A stretch of DNA of 64,000 nt, from assembly GCA_005503215.1 (NCBI GenBank), contig SCNS01000024.1, forward strand, positions 1-64,000. Reading direction: 5' to 3'. This document shows, piece after piece, positions 25,791-35,256 of this stretch. Every line of letters begins with the position of its first letter. Within the stretch, counting starts at the first letter, position 1. Below the pieces are notes generated by a model that was not told the origin of the DNA, did not search any database, and was given only the letters and a program-made list of their open reading frames with translations. The DNA is from Sphingomonadaceae bacterium 3R27C6. Its GTDB lineage: Bacteria > Pseudomonadota > Alphaproteobacteria > Sphingomonadales > Sphingomonadaceae. The position numbers were made by a program, and so were the translations under genes.

Positions 25791-27566
25791 TCATGCTGCC
25801 AAAGGCTGCTCGTCCTCGGCATCGGGTTCAGGCGCTGTGGGAACCGCAAGCTCATGCGCAACCCGCCGAGCCGATCTCACACTGCCCACACCGCCACGCG
25901 CCGTATAGGCCGAAGGCGGAAACGCCATCCACTGCGGCACCCACGGCTCGGCCTTGGCGCGGCCATTTTCGCCCGCAAGGCAATCGGCAATGATCACTTT
26001 CAGCGCCTTGCCCTTCTCACAGGCGTTGGCTGCGGCAACCTCCGATCCTCCGAGCTCGCCGACGATGGCGAGCATCACTTCGCGGTCGCGTAGCTGGTCG
26101 AAGAAGGCCGCGTCCGCCGACCAGTGCTGGCGCATGTCGGTGCCGAGATGAAGTCCGATCATCTCCACCGCTTCGCTTCCCGCCTGCAGCGTCTCGCCCA
26201 TAACGATGGCCACAATCTCCAGCACCACCGGATCGGGCAGTTCGAGCAGCCGAGCAAAGAGCGGTGCAAAAGGGGGCCGGTTGAGCGGCCTTCCCGTTAC
26301 AGTCGTGGCTTCCTCGTCGAAGCCGAGAACGCCAAGCACCGCACGCCGCTTGAGGTCGAACGCCGTCTCGGCAGGCGAGGTCTCGACGCTCTCGGCGATA
26401 TCTTCCTTCGGCGCGCGCTGGCCCTCGACATCGACGCGCCAGAGGTCGGCGCCCGCGATGACATGCGCGAGCATCGCCCGCAGCGCGACGCCGCCTTGCC
26501 CTGCCAGATCGGCGCGCACCGCCGCATGGCGATGGAGGTCGATATAGGCATTGAGCGGACCCGACACTTCGGGCCGGACGGGCTTGGCGATTTCGGTTTC
26601 GCCCTCGCCGCTCCCGCCGCCGCCCGAAAGCCGCTTCGCTTCCTTGGACGTGACGAACCCTTCGTGGAAGGTCACTTCGCCGCTCTCGCGAACTTCGACA
26701 TAGACACGGCCGCCCTTGCGCTTGCCCGCATGGGCGAAATCCCATGAGCGGAACCAGTCACCGCGCGCCATAATGACAACATCGGACCATCCCGCTTCGA
26801 GATAGTCCGCCTTGCGCGCTTCGATGGCGGCGGTCTGCGCCGACCAGAAGGAATCGGCGTCGGCAAAGAAGCTGTCCTCGCCGAACAGGTCGGACACGAT
26901 GGCGAGCTTCGCTTCCTCGACATCGAACAGCGCGTGCTTCACCGCGATGGCCGTGCCGCCGAACAGCCACGCCTTGAGCTGGTGACCGGTCGGGCAATAG
27001 CTGCCTTCATCGTCGAACAGCGCAAGCCACGCCTTCTGCTGGCTCTTCGATGCGAGGGTCAGGTGACGCACGGTGCCCGCATCGATCTCGCCGCCGCGAT
27101 AAAGGGTGCGGATGCGCGGAAGCAGATTGCCGAGCGCAAGGATGCGCTTCACGGCGCGCGGCTCGAACCCGAAGCTGTCCGCGACCTCCTCGACCGACCG
27201 CCCCGCCTTGACGAGCGCGACGAACGATTCCCACTGGCTGACCTCGTCGGGCTGCACCCGTGCGAGATTTTCGAGCATCGACGCTTCGAGCGCATCGGCG
27301 TCGTCGCCCTCGTCGAGAATGGCGCAGGGAATGGGCCGGACCGCCCCACCCTCACGCGCGACTGCGCCCACGGCAGTAAAGCGCCGACGACCCGCGACGA
27401 TCTCGAAGTGGCCTTCCGAACAATTGGGTCGAACGAGCAGCGGAACCAGCACCCCGCGCGCGCGAATGCTCGGCATAAGGTCTGCGACGTCGGGGTCTTT
27501 CCCCTTCCCGCGCATGTTGGCGGCTGCGATGGACAGATTGCCCAGATCGATGAAATCGAGCTTCAT
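25791..27566 (-). CDS. ParB/RepB/Spo0J-like protein of mobile elements
   Basis: This 591-residue protein has an N-terminal ParB/sulfiredoxin-like nuclease or CTPase domain: DLMPSIRARGVLVPLLVRP, then the characteristic GRRRFTAV near residue 60, then a KorB-like HTH (SVEEVADSFGFEPRAVKRIL) near 140. The long C-terminal region (about 350 residues) is not that of a chromosomal ParB but is typical of the large ParB-like proteins found in leading regions of alphaproteobacterial elements. There is no parA neighbour, arguing against a simple partition role. The ATG at 27566 follows a purine-rich AAGGAAGAAAG site. DNA protection or nuclease activity in the recipient is an inference from leading-region homologues. 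Confidence 0.82.
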   Translation of the reverse strand: MKLDFIDLGNLSIAAANMRGKGKDPDVADLMPSIRARGVLVPLLVRPNCSEGHFEIVAGRRRFTAVGAVAREGGAVRPIPCAILDEGDDADALEASMLENLARVQPDEVSQWESFVALVKAGRSVEEVADSFGFEPRAVKRILALGNLLPRIRTLYRGGEIDAGTVRHLTLASKSQQKAWLALFDDEGSYCPTGHQLKAWLFGGTAIAVKHALFDVEEAKLAIVSDLFGEDSFFADADSFWSAQTAAIEARKADYLEAGWSDVVIMARGDWFRSWDFAHAGKRKGGRVYVEVRESGEVTFHEGFVTSKEAKRLSGGGGSGEGETEIAKPVRPEVSGPLNAYIDLHRHAAVRADLAGQGGVALRAMLAHVIAGADLWRVDVEGQRAPKEDIAESVETSPAETAFDLKRRAVLGVLGFDEEATTVTGRPLNRPPFAPLFARLLELPDPVVLEIVAIVMGETLQAGSEAVEMIGLHLGTDMRQHWSADAAFFDQLRDREVMLAIVGELGGSEVAAANACEKGKALKVIIADCLAGENGRAKAEPWVPQWMAFPPSAYTARGGVGSVRSARRVAHELAVPTAPEPDAEDEQPLAA

Positions 27567-27936
27567 GACTTTCTTCCTTCTCTTCAACCACACCCGGCCC
27601 CGGACGGCGGGGCGGGCGGCGAGAAAAGGCGACGGGACCGCGCCGAAGGACGGGGCGCACCCAAAGGGCCGCAACGAAGTGGAGGAGCTGACGCGCAGCG
27701 GCGGCTTGCGTACCGGCCGAGCGGTCCCATAGCCGTGCGCCGACTGGCACGCTGTCCGTGGCCGGCCCAGGACAACGCCGCCGTGCGGTCAGCGCGGCGT
27801 CATCATCGGAGAACAGACGCACCCTTGGCGAAGCCGCAGGCGGGGCGGCGTGCGCGCGGGCCTGGGCTTAGCCGCCGCCCCGCCAAGATCAGCGAGCCAA
27901 GAGCGCTGCGCGGCCAACCGTGCAAACGCGCGGCCT
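27567..27936 (-). promoter_or_regulatory. Palindrome module C upstream of ParB-like gene (candidate ssDNA promoter)
   Basis: This is about 370 bases without a gene. GGGACCGC (27634-27641) and GCGGTCCC (27721-27728) form an inverted repeat around the conserved motif at 27665-27687 (core GCAACGAAGTGGAGGAG), which matches module B at 21 of 23 positions and module A at 19 of 23. It lies 99 bases before the start codon. Like module A, it begins with a CACCC/CCCGG-rich stretch and ends with a GGACA-x-ACGCCGCCG segment. A further stem (GGCGGGGCGGC 27839-27849 with 27874-27884) lies beyond. Confidence 0.55.
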
Positions 27937-27960
27937 CTGGCGGCGGCCTGCCGCCGCCAG
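27937..27960 (-). terminator. Hairpin terminator after the tyrosine recombinase gene
   Basis: A perfect 10-bp stem, CTGGCGGCGG at 27937-27946 with CCGCCGCCAG at 27951-27960 and a four-base loop, lies 40 bases past the recombinase stop on the minus strand. No long T-run follows. Confidence 0.55.
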
Positions 27961-27999
27961 TGCGCGCTCATTTGAGGCCGCGCTCAATCTACCGCCGGC

Positions 28000-29949
28000 T
28001 CAGCTCTCCCAAGCTTCGTTGAGCACCACTGCCGCCAACGCCGATTTGTCGTGCGGGAAGAACCGGCCATAATGTTTCGCGACGATTTCCGGGCTATCCT
28101 GGATGGCATAGCCTGCTTGCTCGTATGAGCCGGTCTTCTTGAGAACGTGCGTAGCCAAAACATCGCGCACATTATGCGGACCGTGCGGGAGCAGGCCCTT
28201 GATCGCCCCTTGGCCGGTATAAGGATTAAAGATGCCATAGCGCTGGATCGCCAGCCGCCAGGCATCATAGAATCCGACCTGACTATATGCGGCATCCTTC
28301 GTCGTCAGCTTGGCCGATTTCACAAAGAAGGTCTTGGGATCCTCGGCGCCGCCGAGCAGGATTTGCCGGTCTCGCCGGAGGTACAGATCGATGAACTCGT
28401 AGAGCCGCCCGAGATCGGGCAGAAGCAGTCGGTATGGCTTCCGGCCGAAAAAGGACGATGACGCATTTTTGAACGCGACGGCGGGAATGAAAACTTCCCA
28501 GCCGCCCGATAGATCATTCCATCGAAGCTCCCCGCATTTCAACTTCTCGAGTTGCTTTTCGCTGCTGTGCCGCCCGCCCCGAACACAGAATCGAAGCTGG
28601 CGAAGATTTTTCTGCCGAAGACCGAGATGCAATCCAAAGCGCAGCATCAGGAATGCGCGTACTGCCTCGGCCGCTGCCTTCGGATGACGTCGCGAGTTCG
28701 GCAACCGCGCCAATATTTCTTCGGTGATCTTGCGATATTCGCCGACCGGGCTCTCAGCTTCGAGGATGGGCAATATCGGTTCGAACGGATCGCGATGAAC
28801 CTTCGCGACGCGCTGAACATCCTTCTTCCGGTTCAGGGCGTAGATGATGAAGCGGTCGCAGACCGCATCCCAATCCTTACCAGCTTCGGCGACCTCATCT
28901 GCCGAAATCAGCTCATCGACCGGTTGCAGCGCGTCCGCAAGGTCTGGATGCTGTCGCATCCAACCCGTCTTTTCGCGAGCAAGCGATAGCGCGAAGTCGA
29001 GCATATTGACCTCCCAGCTCGTATAGAAGCCGCGGCGCTCCTCGCGCCAATGGAGATACCAGTCCCAGACCGACGGAAAGAGCAGCATCGCGAGGCACAG
29101 GCGATCGGCGGGAACGCCAAATCCGCGAACATCGCCATCCGGGGGCGAGCATAGAGCACCGAACATAAGTCCGAGATGTTCCAATTTCTGGGACGCCGTT
29201 TCCTCGCCCCACATGCCCTGGCGAAGCAGGCCTGACGGCGCGAGGATCGAGGTTTTGAATGCGATAAGACTATGGACTTCAGTCTGCAGTTGGAAGGGCG
29301 CATCACGACAGCCAGCCATACTCCCGTCGGTCGCACCGGCATCGACCGACGCGTTGTTCGAGAATCGGAGCGAAAAGCGCTGCTGCGTCGCTTCTCGCTG
29401 AAAGCGGCGATACTCTGTCGCGCCCTCGATGATGACCGAACGCACCCACGCCAGTATTTCTTCACGTTCGCGTTTGGGCCGTTTCGAGAAATCGCCCGGG
29501 AGGTGCCAGGCAAGTTTCCGCCGTTCTGCAAACGTAAGCGTTGCGATTGCGGGTCGCGCAGTGGCACGCCCAGTCCGATCGAGTTTCGCCTGAAAATAGC
29601 CCTCGGGCAGACGATAGCGGCGCTCGATTCTGCTCAGGACCGAGAGGCTTTCGATCGTGCCCGGCGCCTTAACGCCGGTCGCCCACGTCTGGATCGTCTT
29701 GCGATCGGTCTTGTCGTCCGGGCCGATAATGGCGCGGTGGAGATGATTGCAGCTATCTCCGTGCCGGCGCATGTGCAACGCAAGCGCTTCGGGAAAGGAG
29801 GGTGGATCGACCCATTCTTCTCCAGACGCCTCGGGAAATTCGACAATCACCTTCGGTTTCGGGCCGCGCTTCTTTTTCGGATGGCCAGCTAGGTCTGTGC
29901 TCTCAGCTATGGGGGCGAGCAGCGGGCATTCCGCCAAAATGGTGGGCAC
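28000..29949 (-). CDS. Divergent tyrosine recombinase/integrase
   Basis: This 649-residue protein has the tyrosine-recombinase catalytic residues in its C-terminal third: the first Arg in LGLRQKNLRQL near residue 446, the H-x-x-R box in PHNVRDVLATH near 593, and a candidate nucleophile Tyr in KHYGRFF near 628. The N-terminal 350 residues are not an ordinary core-binding domain, and there is an AT-hook-like KKKRGPKPK near residue 27. I prefer the GTG at 29949, with AGGAG ten bases upstream, over the ATG at 30081. The gene lies beside a complete tRNA-Thr but on its 5' side, unlike the usual integrase arrangement. It is likely the integrase of a nested element or part of a recombinase-based accessory module. 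Confidence 0.75.
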   Translation of the reverse strand: MPTILAECPLLAPIAESTDLAGHPKKKRGPKPKVIVEFPEASGEEWVDPPSFPEALALHMRRHGDSCNHLHRAIIGPDDKTDRKTIQTWATGVKAPGTIESLSVLSRIERRYRLPEGYFQAKLDRTGRATARPAIATLTFAERRKLAWHLPGDFSKRPKREREEILAWVRSVIIEGATEYRRFQREATQQRFSLRFSNNASVDAGATDGSMAGCRDAPFQLQTEVHSLIAFKTSILAPSGLLRQGMWGEETASQKLEHLGLMFGALCSPPDGDVRGFGVPADRLCLAMLLFPSVWDWYLHWREERRGFYTSWEVNMLDFALSLAREKTGWMRQHPDLADALQPVDELISADEVAEAGKDWDAVCDRFIIYALNRKKDVQRVAKVHRDPFEPILPILEAESPVGEYRKITEEILARLPNSRRHPKAAAEAVRAFLMLRFGLHLGLRQKNLRQLRFCVRGGRHSSEKQLEKLKCGELRWNDLSGGWEVFIPAVAFKNASSSFFGRKPYRLLLPDLGRLYEFIDLYLRRDRQILLGGAEDPKTFFVKSAKLTTKDAAYSQVGFYDAWRLAIQRYGIFNPYTGQGAIKGLLPHGPHNVRDVLATHVLKKTGSYEQAGYAIQDSPEIVAKHYGRFFPHDKSALAAVVLNEAWES

Positions 29950-30142
29950 TTTCAATAAACTCCTGCATTCGGTGTTGGGCGGCGCCCGATGGCAGAAGCT
30001 TCCTTTCAAATGGAAAACGGCTGAATCGCTCCCGCGATTGCTGCGGATTGCTGCTCCTGAACACCCTCTCGCGCTTGTCACCGGGAATCTGCGCTACGAC
30101 GCTTGTCTTCACGCCGACACGCTGGTAGAGGCGCCCCTCGTT

Positions 30143-30218
30143 GCCGCTTTAGCTCAGTTGGTAGAGCACATCATTCGTAATGATGGGGTCACAGGTTCGA
30201 GTCCTGTAAGCGGCACCA
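30143..30218 (+). tRNA. tRNA-Thr (anticodon CGT)
   Basis: This is a complete cloverleaf of 76 nt including an encoded CCA. The acceptor stem is GCCGCTT with AAGCGGC, the D-arm is AGCTCAGTTGGTAGAGC, the anticodon loop has CGT, and the T-arm has GGTTCGAGTCC. It stands between the divergent recombinase gene and defence operon 2. It may be a chromosomal target gene trapped between elements or a tRNA carried by the island. No partial duplicate of its 3' end was noticed. Confidence 0.95.
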
Positions 30219-30295
30219 TCGACCCCATAATTCAATGAGTTAAGGCTCTGAGAAAACGGAGGGTTGATCAAATCTGCCGCTGATCGGTGCGGCTG

Positions 30296-33200
30296 CTATC
30301 CTTCAGTATTGGCGGGCGGACGCAGAGATAGCTGGAGCGAAGATAGCTCGGCGATTTCCTGTTCGGTCATCCCCGAGAATAATTCGATGAGTTCGTCCTG
30401 CCTCGGCTGACCAAAGGCAATACGATACGTCGCCAGCGACTTCTTCAGATTGTCATAGCGTTCGAACTCGCGGCTAAAGGGCGGCATGAGGACGACACGC
30501 TCGATCTTCGCTTCCCCGGGGTAAATCCAGTACGGGATAATGTCTCCGGGCCCGCCCGACGCGATTTCGGCGGCTTGGGCCGCAGCGAACATCGCTGTCC
30601 AATGCGACCCCTGTGCAGGAGACATCTCCACGGTCCCGCCATGAACCGCTGCCACATTACGCCGCACCGCGTGATTTTTGAAGCGATGCACCCGTCCCTC
30701 TCGCTGCTCGATATCGACCGGATTGCGCGGAAGGTTCCAATGAACAATGCGAGCGCAATAAGGATGGAAATCGAGACCTTCTTGTCCGATTGAAGTCGAG
30801 GCGAGAACAAATGGCCGGAAAGGCGATTTGAAAGCTGCTTGCACTAGCGCCGTTCGCCGAATTCCCTTCTCTTCTTCGGCATGCGTCGCAAATCGCATCG
30901 CGAAGCGCGCTCGGACCTCGAACGTCTCGTCATGCAAGCGCGATCGCCCTGCGGTCCAGTGATCCAGCGTGATCTGGGCGGGCCTCAGCGCCACAACCTC
31001 TATCAATTTCGAAGCAATGAGATGCGCTCTCTCGCCCGGTGCATATTGCTCGGCGCGCTCGGCCTCGACCAACAGATGCAGATATTCATCAAGGACGGCT
31101 TGGAGGTCGTGGTTCGACGCATGCGTCAAAATCAGTCGCCAGTAATTGACCGGCGAGTTTTCCTCGAGAAGCGCCCGGCTCTCGGGCTGGTTATAGAGAC
31201 TTCGAAAACCGAGCGCGATCGCCATGGCAGCGCCGAGAAGTTCGGGATCGTCAGAATCAAGTTCCGGACAAACACGCGCAAGCGCGCGCAGCGCGCACGT
31301 CGCAGGCGAGCCAAGGGCAAGTTCCGCAAGCCGGTCGAGACATTGTCGAGAGTCGGCGTCGGGATGATGGTCTTCACCGCCAAGCGCATCGATTATGACC
31401 GAGATGGTCCGCGCCATCGCTTCATGGTCATCATGCCCCTCATGCTCGACCGCCGCCAAATGCTCCCAATTGACCGCGCGTCCAAGTTCGATGTCCACGA
31501 GAAGAGGGAACAGCCGGTCGGGATGACCGGACATCCGCTCGAGGATCGAAGGGTCAATTTTCTCGGTAAGAACTTGTCGCGCTTGGGCAAGCAACTCAGC
31601 ACAATCCGTCGCTCGGCCAAACCGTGCCTCAAGCGCCAGTGGATCGACCAAAGTCGCGAGCGCCGGCGAGGGAGAAAGTATCGGCAAAAGCTCTTCGACG
31701 CCGATCGGCCGGCCGGTTCGGCTGGCAGACTCCGGAGACATGCCCATCCGCCGGCTTGCCTCATGAGAAAGAAGCGCCGCTATAGCGTCGGGAACCATCG
31801 ACCAGTCCGAAAACACAAGTGATTTCGTAGCGGCAGACGCCTCACCGAATGAAGGGTGCGAGGGCGGGATCCAGAGCGCCTTGTCGAGTCCCTCCCCGAA
31901 CGCTGTTTCAGCCAGCGCGCGCATCCGCGAGTTGCGAAGCGGAAGCTCGTCATATGCCTCGATCTGCGCCTTGGTTATGAGGTGCCTTTGCACTTTTCTA
32001 ATCGAACTTCGCAGTTCTTTCGCGGGCCGACGCTTTAACGATTGAAGCTTGTCGCGCAGCTTGTACCCTCGCATGAAATTGAGGAGATAAGGCGCCGATT
32101 TCCAATATTCGATCACGGATGGGGCGCCGACCAGATCGGCGATCTTGGAAACTTCCCTAACCTCCTCAAGATCGCCCGTTTCGACCGACAACTTAGGCCG
32201 GAATTCCCTCACGAGGGCGTTGCGATCTTCGGTTCTGTCAACTCTCTCGGTACGGGCAATAACCTGAGATAGCGTGGAATGGAGCTTGTCGCGAGTGTCG
32301 CGCGCGAGTTGCTTGGTTGCCGGCATCGACTGTAAGGCTCGGCGGAAGTCAGCGAGCTCAACCTCAAGCTCGCGCACGCGCCGCTCACCGTCGAGCTCGC
32401 CGAACAGAAACCGCATGGTTCGGAGGAAATCTCGATAGTGGTCACCCTCTTCGGCATCGTCACTGCTGATCGTCAGCATTCGATAAGGCGTCGCCGAAAG
32501 CAGCAATAGTCGCGCCTTTGAGCCATCGTCTCCGCGATAGGAAAATAGCGCGCGCGCCAGTTCCGCTGTTGCGGCCTTCTCGGGGGCCAAGTCCGCATCA
32601 TGCTCGTGCAAAAGCTCGGCAAATCGCTGGAATTCATCCAGAATGATAAGATCAGGAGTCAGCGCATTGACGCAAACTCGAGCAAGTATGCGCCTAAGCT
32701 CTCCAATGAGGACGGCGGGACGCTGGTCGGGGGGATAAAGCGGGTTTTGCCGGCTCCGGGCAATTTCCGCCGCCGTCCGAATCCGCTCGATCAAGTTATC
32801 ATCGACAGCAGCATTGAAAACCTGGGTGATTTCGGCCGAAATGTCTTGCTCGCGAATCCAGTCAATCCAACCGGGCCAATTTTCTTCGGCCACGCCGCCG
32901 CGAAAGATGCGCTGCACCCCTCTGTGTCGCAGTCCGATACGCCTCCTGAGCATCTCGAAAATCAGTGCCCGCTCCGTTGCCGTGCCGAGTGAAGACTTGA
33001 GGTCAAGGGCAGTGCCAGGCGTCAGGCTAATCAGGTTCACCGGCCTTGAAGCAAGGCCGCCCTGCCGCTCGATCTCCAAGGGCAGTAGCGTGAGCCGTGT
33101 ATTGAGAGGTTTCGCGTCGGATCCGACGACGTTGAGCGCCTTGATATTCTGCTCTGCTATCGCCTGATTGGAGCAGATATAAACGATATCGATCCGGTCA

Positions 33201-33397
33201 ACCTTGCCGGTAAGTTCCTCGATTGTCTTCGCGATGACACCTCGCGCGACCATCGTCTTTCCGAGCCCGACCTCATCGGCGACCAAAAATTGATCGGTAG
33301 GCGATTGCTCTGAGAATAAGCGCCGAAAGACATAGTCTACGGTAGCACGTTGAAAGGGTTTCAGAACGCCGAGATGAGGGTCAGCCTTATAGGTCAT
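30296..33397 (-). CDS. SF2 helicase, last gene of defence operon 2
   Basis: This is a 1033-residue SF2 helicase. Walker A (DEVGLGKTMVARG) is near residue 43, motif II is unusual (ILDEFQRF) near 252, motif III is LLSATPYRM near 302, and the C-terminal lobe ends with VDIEQREGRVHRF near residue 900. About 450 residues are inserted between the lobes. I use the ATG at 33397, which overlaps the PLD gene stop in an ATGA. Helicases of this DEFQ type often accompany PLD-family nucleases in defence loci. Together with the SNF2 protein at the start of the operon it gives two translocases in one system. Substrate and polarity are unknown. Confidence 0.82.
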   Translation of the reverse strand: MTYKADPHLGVLKPFQRATVDYVFRRLFSEQSPTDQFLVADEVGLGKTMVARGVIAKTIEELTGKVDRIDIVYICSNQAIAEQNIKALNVVGSDAKPLNTRLTLLPLEIERQGGLASRPVNLISLTPGTALDLKSSLGTATERALIFEMLRRRIGLRHRGVQRIFRGGVAEENWPGWIDWIREQDISAEITQVFNAAVDDNLIERIRTAAEIARSRQNPLYPPDQRPAVLIGELRRILARVCVNALTPDLIILDEFQRFAELLHEHDADLAPEKAATAELARALFSYRGDDGSKARLLLLSATPYRMLTISSDDAEEGDHYRDFLRTMRFLFGELDGERRVRELEVELADFRRALQSMPATKQLARDTRDKLHSTLSQVIARTERVDRTEDRNALVREFRPKLSVETGDLEEVREVSKIADLVGAPSVIEYWKSAPYLLNFMRGYKLRDKLQSLKRRPAKELRSSIRKVQRHLITKAQIEAYDELPLRNSRMRALAETAFGEGLDKALWIPPSHPSFGEASAATKSLVFSDWSMVPDAIAALLSHEASRRMGMSPESASRTGRPIGVEELLPILSPSPALATLVDPLALEARFGRATDCAELLAQARQVLTEKIDPSILERMSGHPDRLFPLLVDIELGRAVNWEHLAAVEHEGHDDHEAMARTISVIIDALGGEDHHPDADSRQCLDRLAELALGSPATCALRALARVCPELDSDDPELLGAAMAIALGFRSLYNQPESRALLEENSPVNYWRLILTHASNHDLQAVLDEYLHLLVEAERAEQYAPGERAHLIASKLIEVVALRPAQITLDHWTAGRSRLHDETFEVRARFAMRFATHAEEEKGIRRTALVQAAFKSPFRPFVLASTSIGQEGLDFHPYCARIVHWNLPRNPVDIEQREGRVHRFKNHAVRRNVAAVHGGTVEMSPAQGSHWTAMFAAAQAAEIASGGPGDIIPYWIYPGEAKIERVVLMPPFSREFERYDNLKKSLATYRIAFGQPRQDELIELFSGMTEQEIAELSSLQLSLRPPANTEG

Positions 33398-35256
33398 CGG
33401 CGTGCCTTCGATGATCCGAGAAGTGGCGCGAAGCTCGCCCATAATTCCCGGAACTCCTTCGGAACGATATTCCCATCGCCCTCGGGGCTATCCAGACGCC
33501 TGAGTAGCGCATCGATCTCCCTCAGCTCATCGCCGCCCATATTAAGCGCGCGGACCATTGGCTCCAGCAGCGAGCTTCCGCCCTGTCCGAAGCGCTGTAG
33601 CCACTGCCCTTCACCGGCGGCTTCGCCTTCGAGGAAGCTGCCTTCGCCCAGGCTTCCCAGCAGAAGGCTGAGATACCGAAAAAAATTCTCCGCGTTCGCA
33701 ATATGCGCGCTGAGCACTGCAGCATCCCGGCCGTCAGGGAGGTCGACAAGGCGCGCACCGAGCGTAAAGGAGCATTCCATGTTCGTCGGCTGATGACGCA
33801 GGCGCACCCCCAGCCACCGGGTGACATCGCCCAACGGCAACTGACCAACAGCGAGGGGAACCCGTGCCTGAAACAAGGCCGCCGCATCATGCCCGCTCAG
33901 ATTGGCGACGGTAATCGGACGAAGGAAGCAGGCGACGCCGTCCGGGAGTTCGACGACTGGCACGGCTCCGGCAACGGAAACCTCGAGGCTGACGAGATTG
34001 CCCAGATCTGTACAATTGAGATCCAGCGGAACGGCCGCGATCTCCCGCCGCAGGCGATCGAGCAGCTTTTCGGCCGCCAATCGTGCGTCTTCAGTTGGAG
34101 CCTCGGACGGTTCGTACGGTATCAACAGGCGCTTAAAGCCCTCTGAGAAGAGCGCCTGATCAATGGTTCCCATCCGGGTTTTCGGTCCATCAAGTTCAAC
34201 CATGACCTCGACATTCTGCGTCCGCCCGCTCTTCGTCGGGACAAGTGCCGCCGCTGTCGCGTTGGCTGAACCAAGGTGAATGTGAAGACGCGAACCGCGC
34301 TCAACGACGTAAGCCTTTGCGTGCAGACCTTCGAGATTGCTGGTATCTGCGGCCTCCTCATCCCCTTCTTCAAATTCCGTCGCACGGCTATTAAGGGTTT
34401 GGACTTGAAACAGCGATCGGACGCTCGGGTTCAAACAGTCCAGTTCTTCAGGTCGCGCAACAAGCTGGGAGGCGCCCGCTTCTTCATATCCATCGGCTAA
34501 CCATTTCAGGGCCTCGTTGCTTACAAACGGCGATAGAATGGCTATTCGCTCCCCCTTCTTAGGCTCCCATCGCTCTGCTCCCAAGCCGTTCACGGCGAAG
34601 CTTATGCGGGTCGCTCCGGCCGGGAACTCATTCCACCAGCAATGTTGAAGGTCACGGACTAGCGAACGAAGAAACGCTGGTTCGGCTGGACGGGTCGAAC
34701 GATTTGCGAGTCCTGGAAGGGCTCGAAGAAGCCTCGCAATCGGTTCATTAGAGCCATTTTGTTCATCGTAGTCGACTGTTCCGTCAAGACAGAGCGCGAG
34801 GTCCCAACACCGATCATTGGTGAGGTTGCGCGATAAGATCGCTAGCCTCATCCGTACTGGCTCGCCCTTTTTGTCAGGCTGGAAGCGGAGACACCAGAGT
34901 TTCGGGTGGAATGCCCCGCCACCAGGCGCCGAAACTTCCACTATGCTCTTCTCATATAGCGCCATCAGCCGCGCGGCGTTGGGGTTGGCGGACTTGATCC
35001 GCCCTCGGTCGCAGTAGATTGCGATGCGCTCCGCCATGCGTTCGACGCTTTGCAGCAAAGCCAGCGGACTCTGGAGCATCTCGTCGCGATTCTCGGCATC
35101 TCGAAACACGATAGCGATAGGAATTGCGAGCGCCGTTTCAAAATCGAGCGAATATGTGGTCGCGACCGCATGATCGAAGCGGTAGCCATCGGGCGCACGC
35201 ATCATGGCCGTGTACAGCTCTCGATTCTCCGGGTCAAAAGCTGGATCAGCCTGCAT
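33394..35256 (-). CDS. Phospholipase D-like (double HKD) nuclease
   Basis: This 620-residue protein has two HKD-like motifs. The first is FHPKLWCLRF near residue 118, followed about 25 residues later by the SRNLT segment. The second is LHAKAYV near 312, followed by GSANATAAAL near 330, a well-formed H-x-K-x4 plus GS-x-N pair. This is the arrangement of PLD-superfamily nucleases such as DISARM DrmC and BfiI-type enzymes. The final 290 residues are unrecognised. The gene overlaps the DUF6361 gene by 11 bases and the helicase by four. It is the most plausible nuclease of operon 2, acting with one or both helicases; that role is inferred. Confidence 0.82.
   Translation of the reverse strand: MQADPAFDPENRELYTAMMRAPDGYRFDHAVATTYSLDFETALAIPIAIVFRDAENRDEMLQSPLALLQSVERMAERIAIYCDRGRIKSANPNAARLMALYEKSIVEVSAPGGGAFHPKLWCLRFQPDKKGEPVRMRLAILSRNLTNDRCWDLALCLDGTVDYDEQNGSNEPIARLLRALPGLANRSTRPAEPAFLRSLVRDLQHCWWNEFPAGATRISFAVNGLGAERWEPKKGERIAILSPFVSNEALKWLADGYEEAGASQLVARPEELDCLNPSVRSLFQVQTLNSRATEFEEGDEEAADTSNLEGLHAKAYVVERGSRLHIHLGSANATAAALVPTKSGRTQNVEVMVELDGPKTRMGTIDQALFSEGFKRLLIPYEPSEAPTEDARLAAEKLLDRLRREIAAVPLDLNCTDLGNLVSLEVSVAGAVPVVELPDGVACFLRPITVANLSGHDAAALFQARVPLAVGQLPLGDVTRWLGVRLRHQPTNMECSFTLGARLVDLPDGRDAAVLSAHIANAENFFRYLSLLLGSLGEGSFLEGEAAGEGQWLQRFGQGGSSLLEPMVRALNMGGDELREIDALLRRLDSPEGDGNIVPKEFRELWASFAPLLGSSKARR

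Noticed and set aside
30219..30295. Left attachment site for the tRNA-Leu integrase next to tRNA-Thr
   Set aside because: No copy of the tRNA-Leu 3' end is present in this stretch; the left end must be elsewhere.
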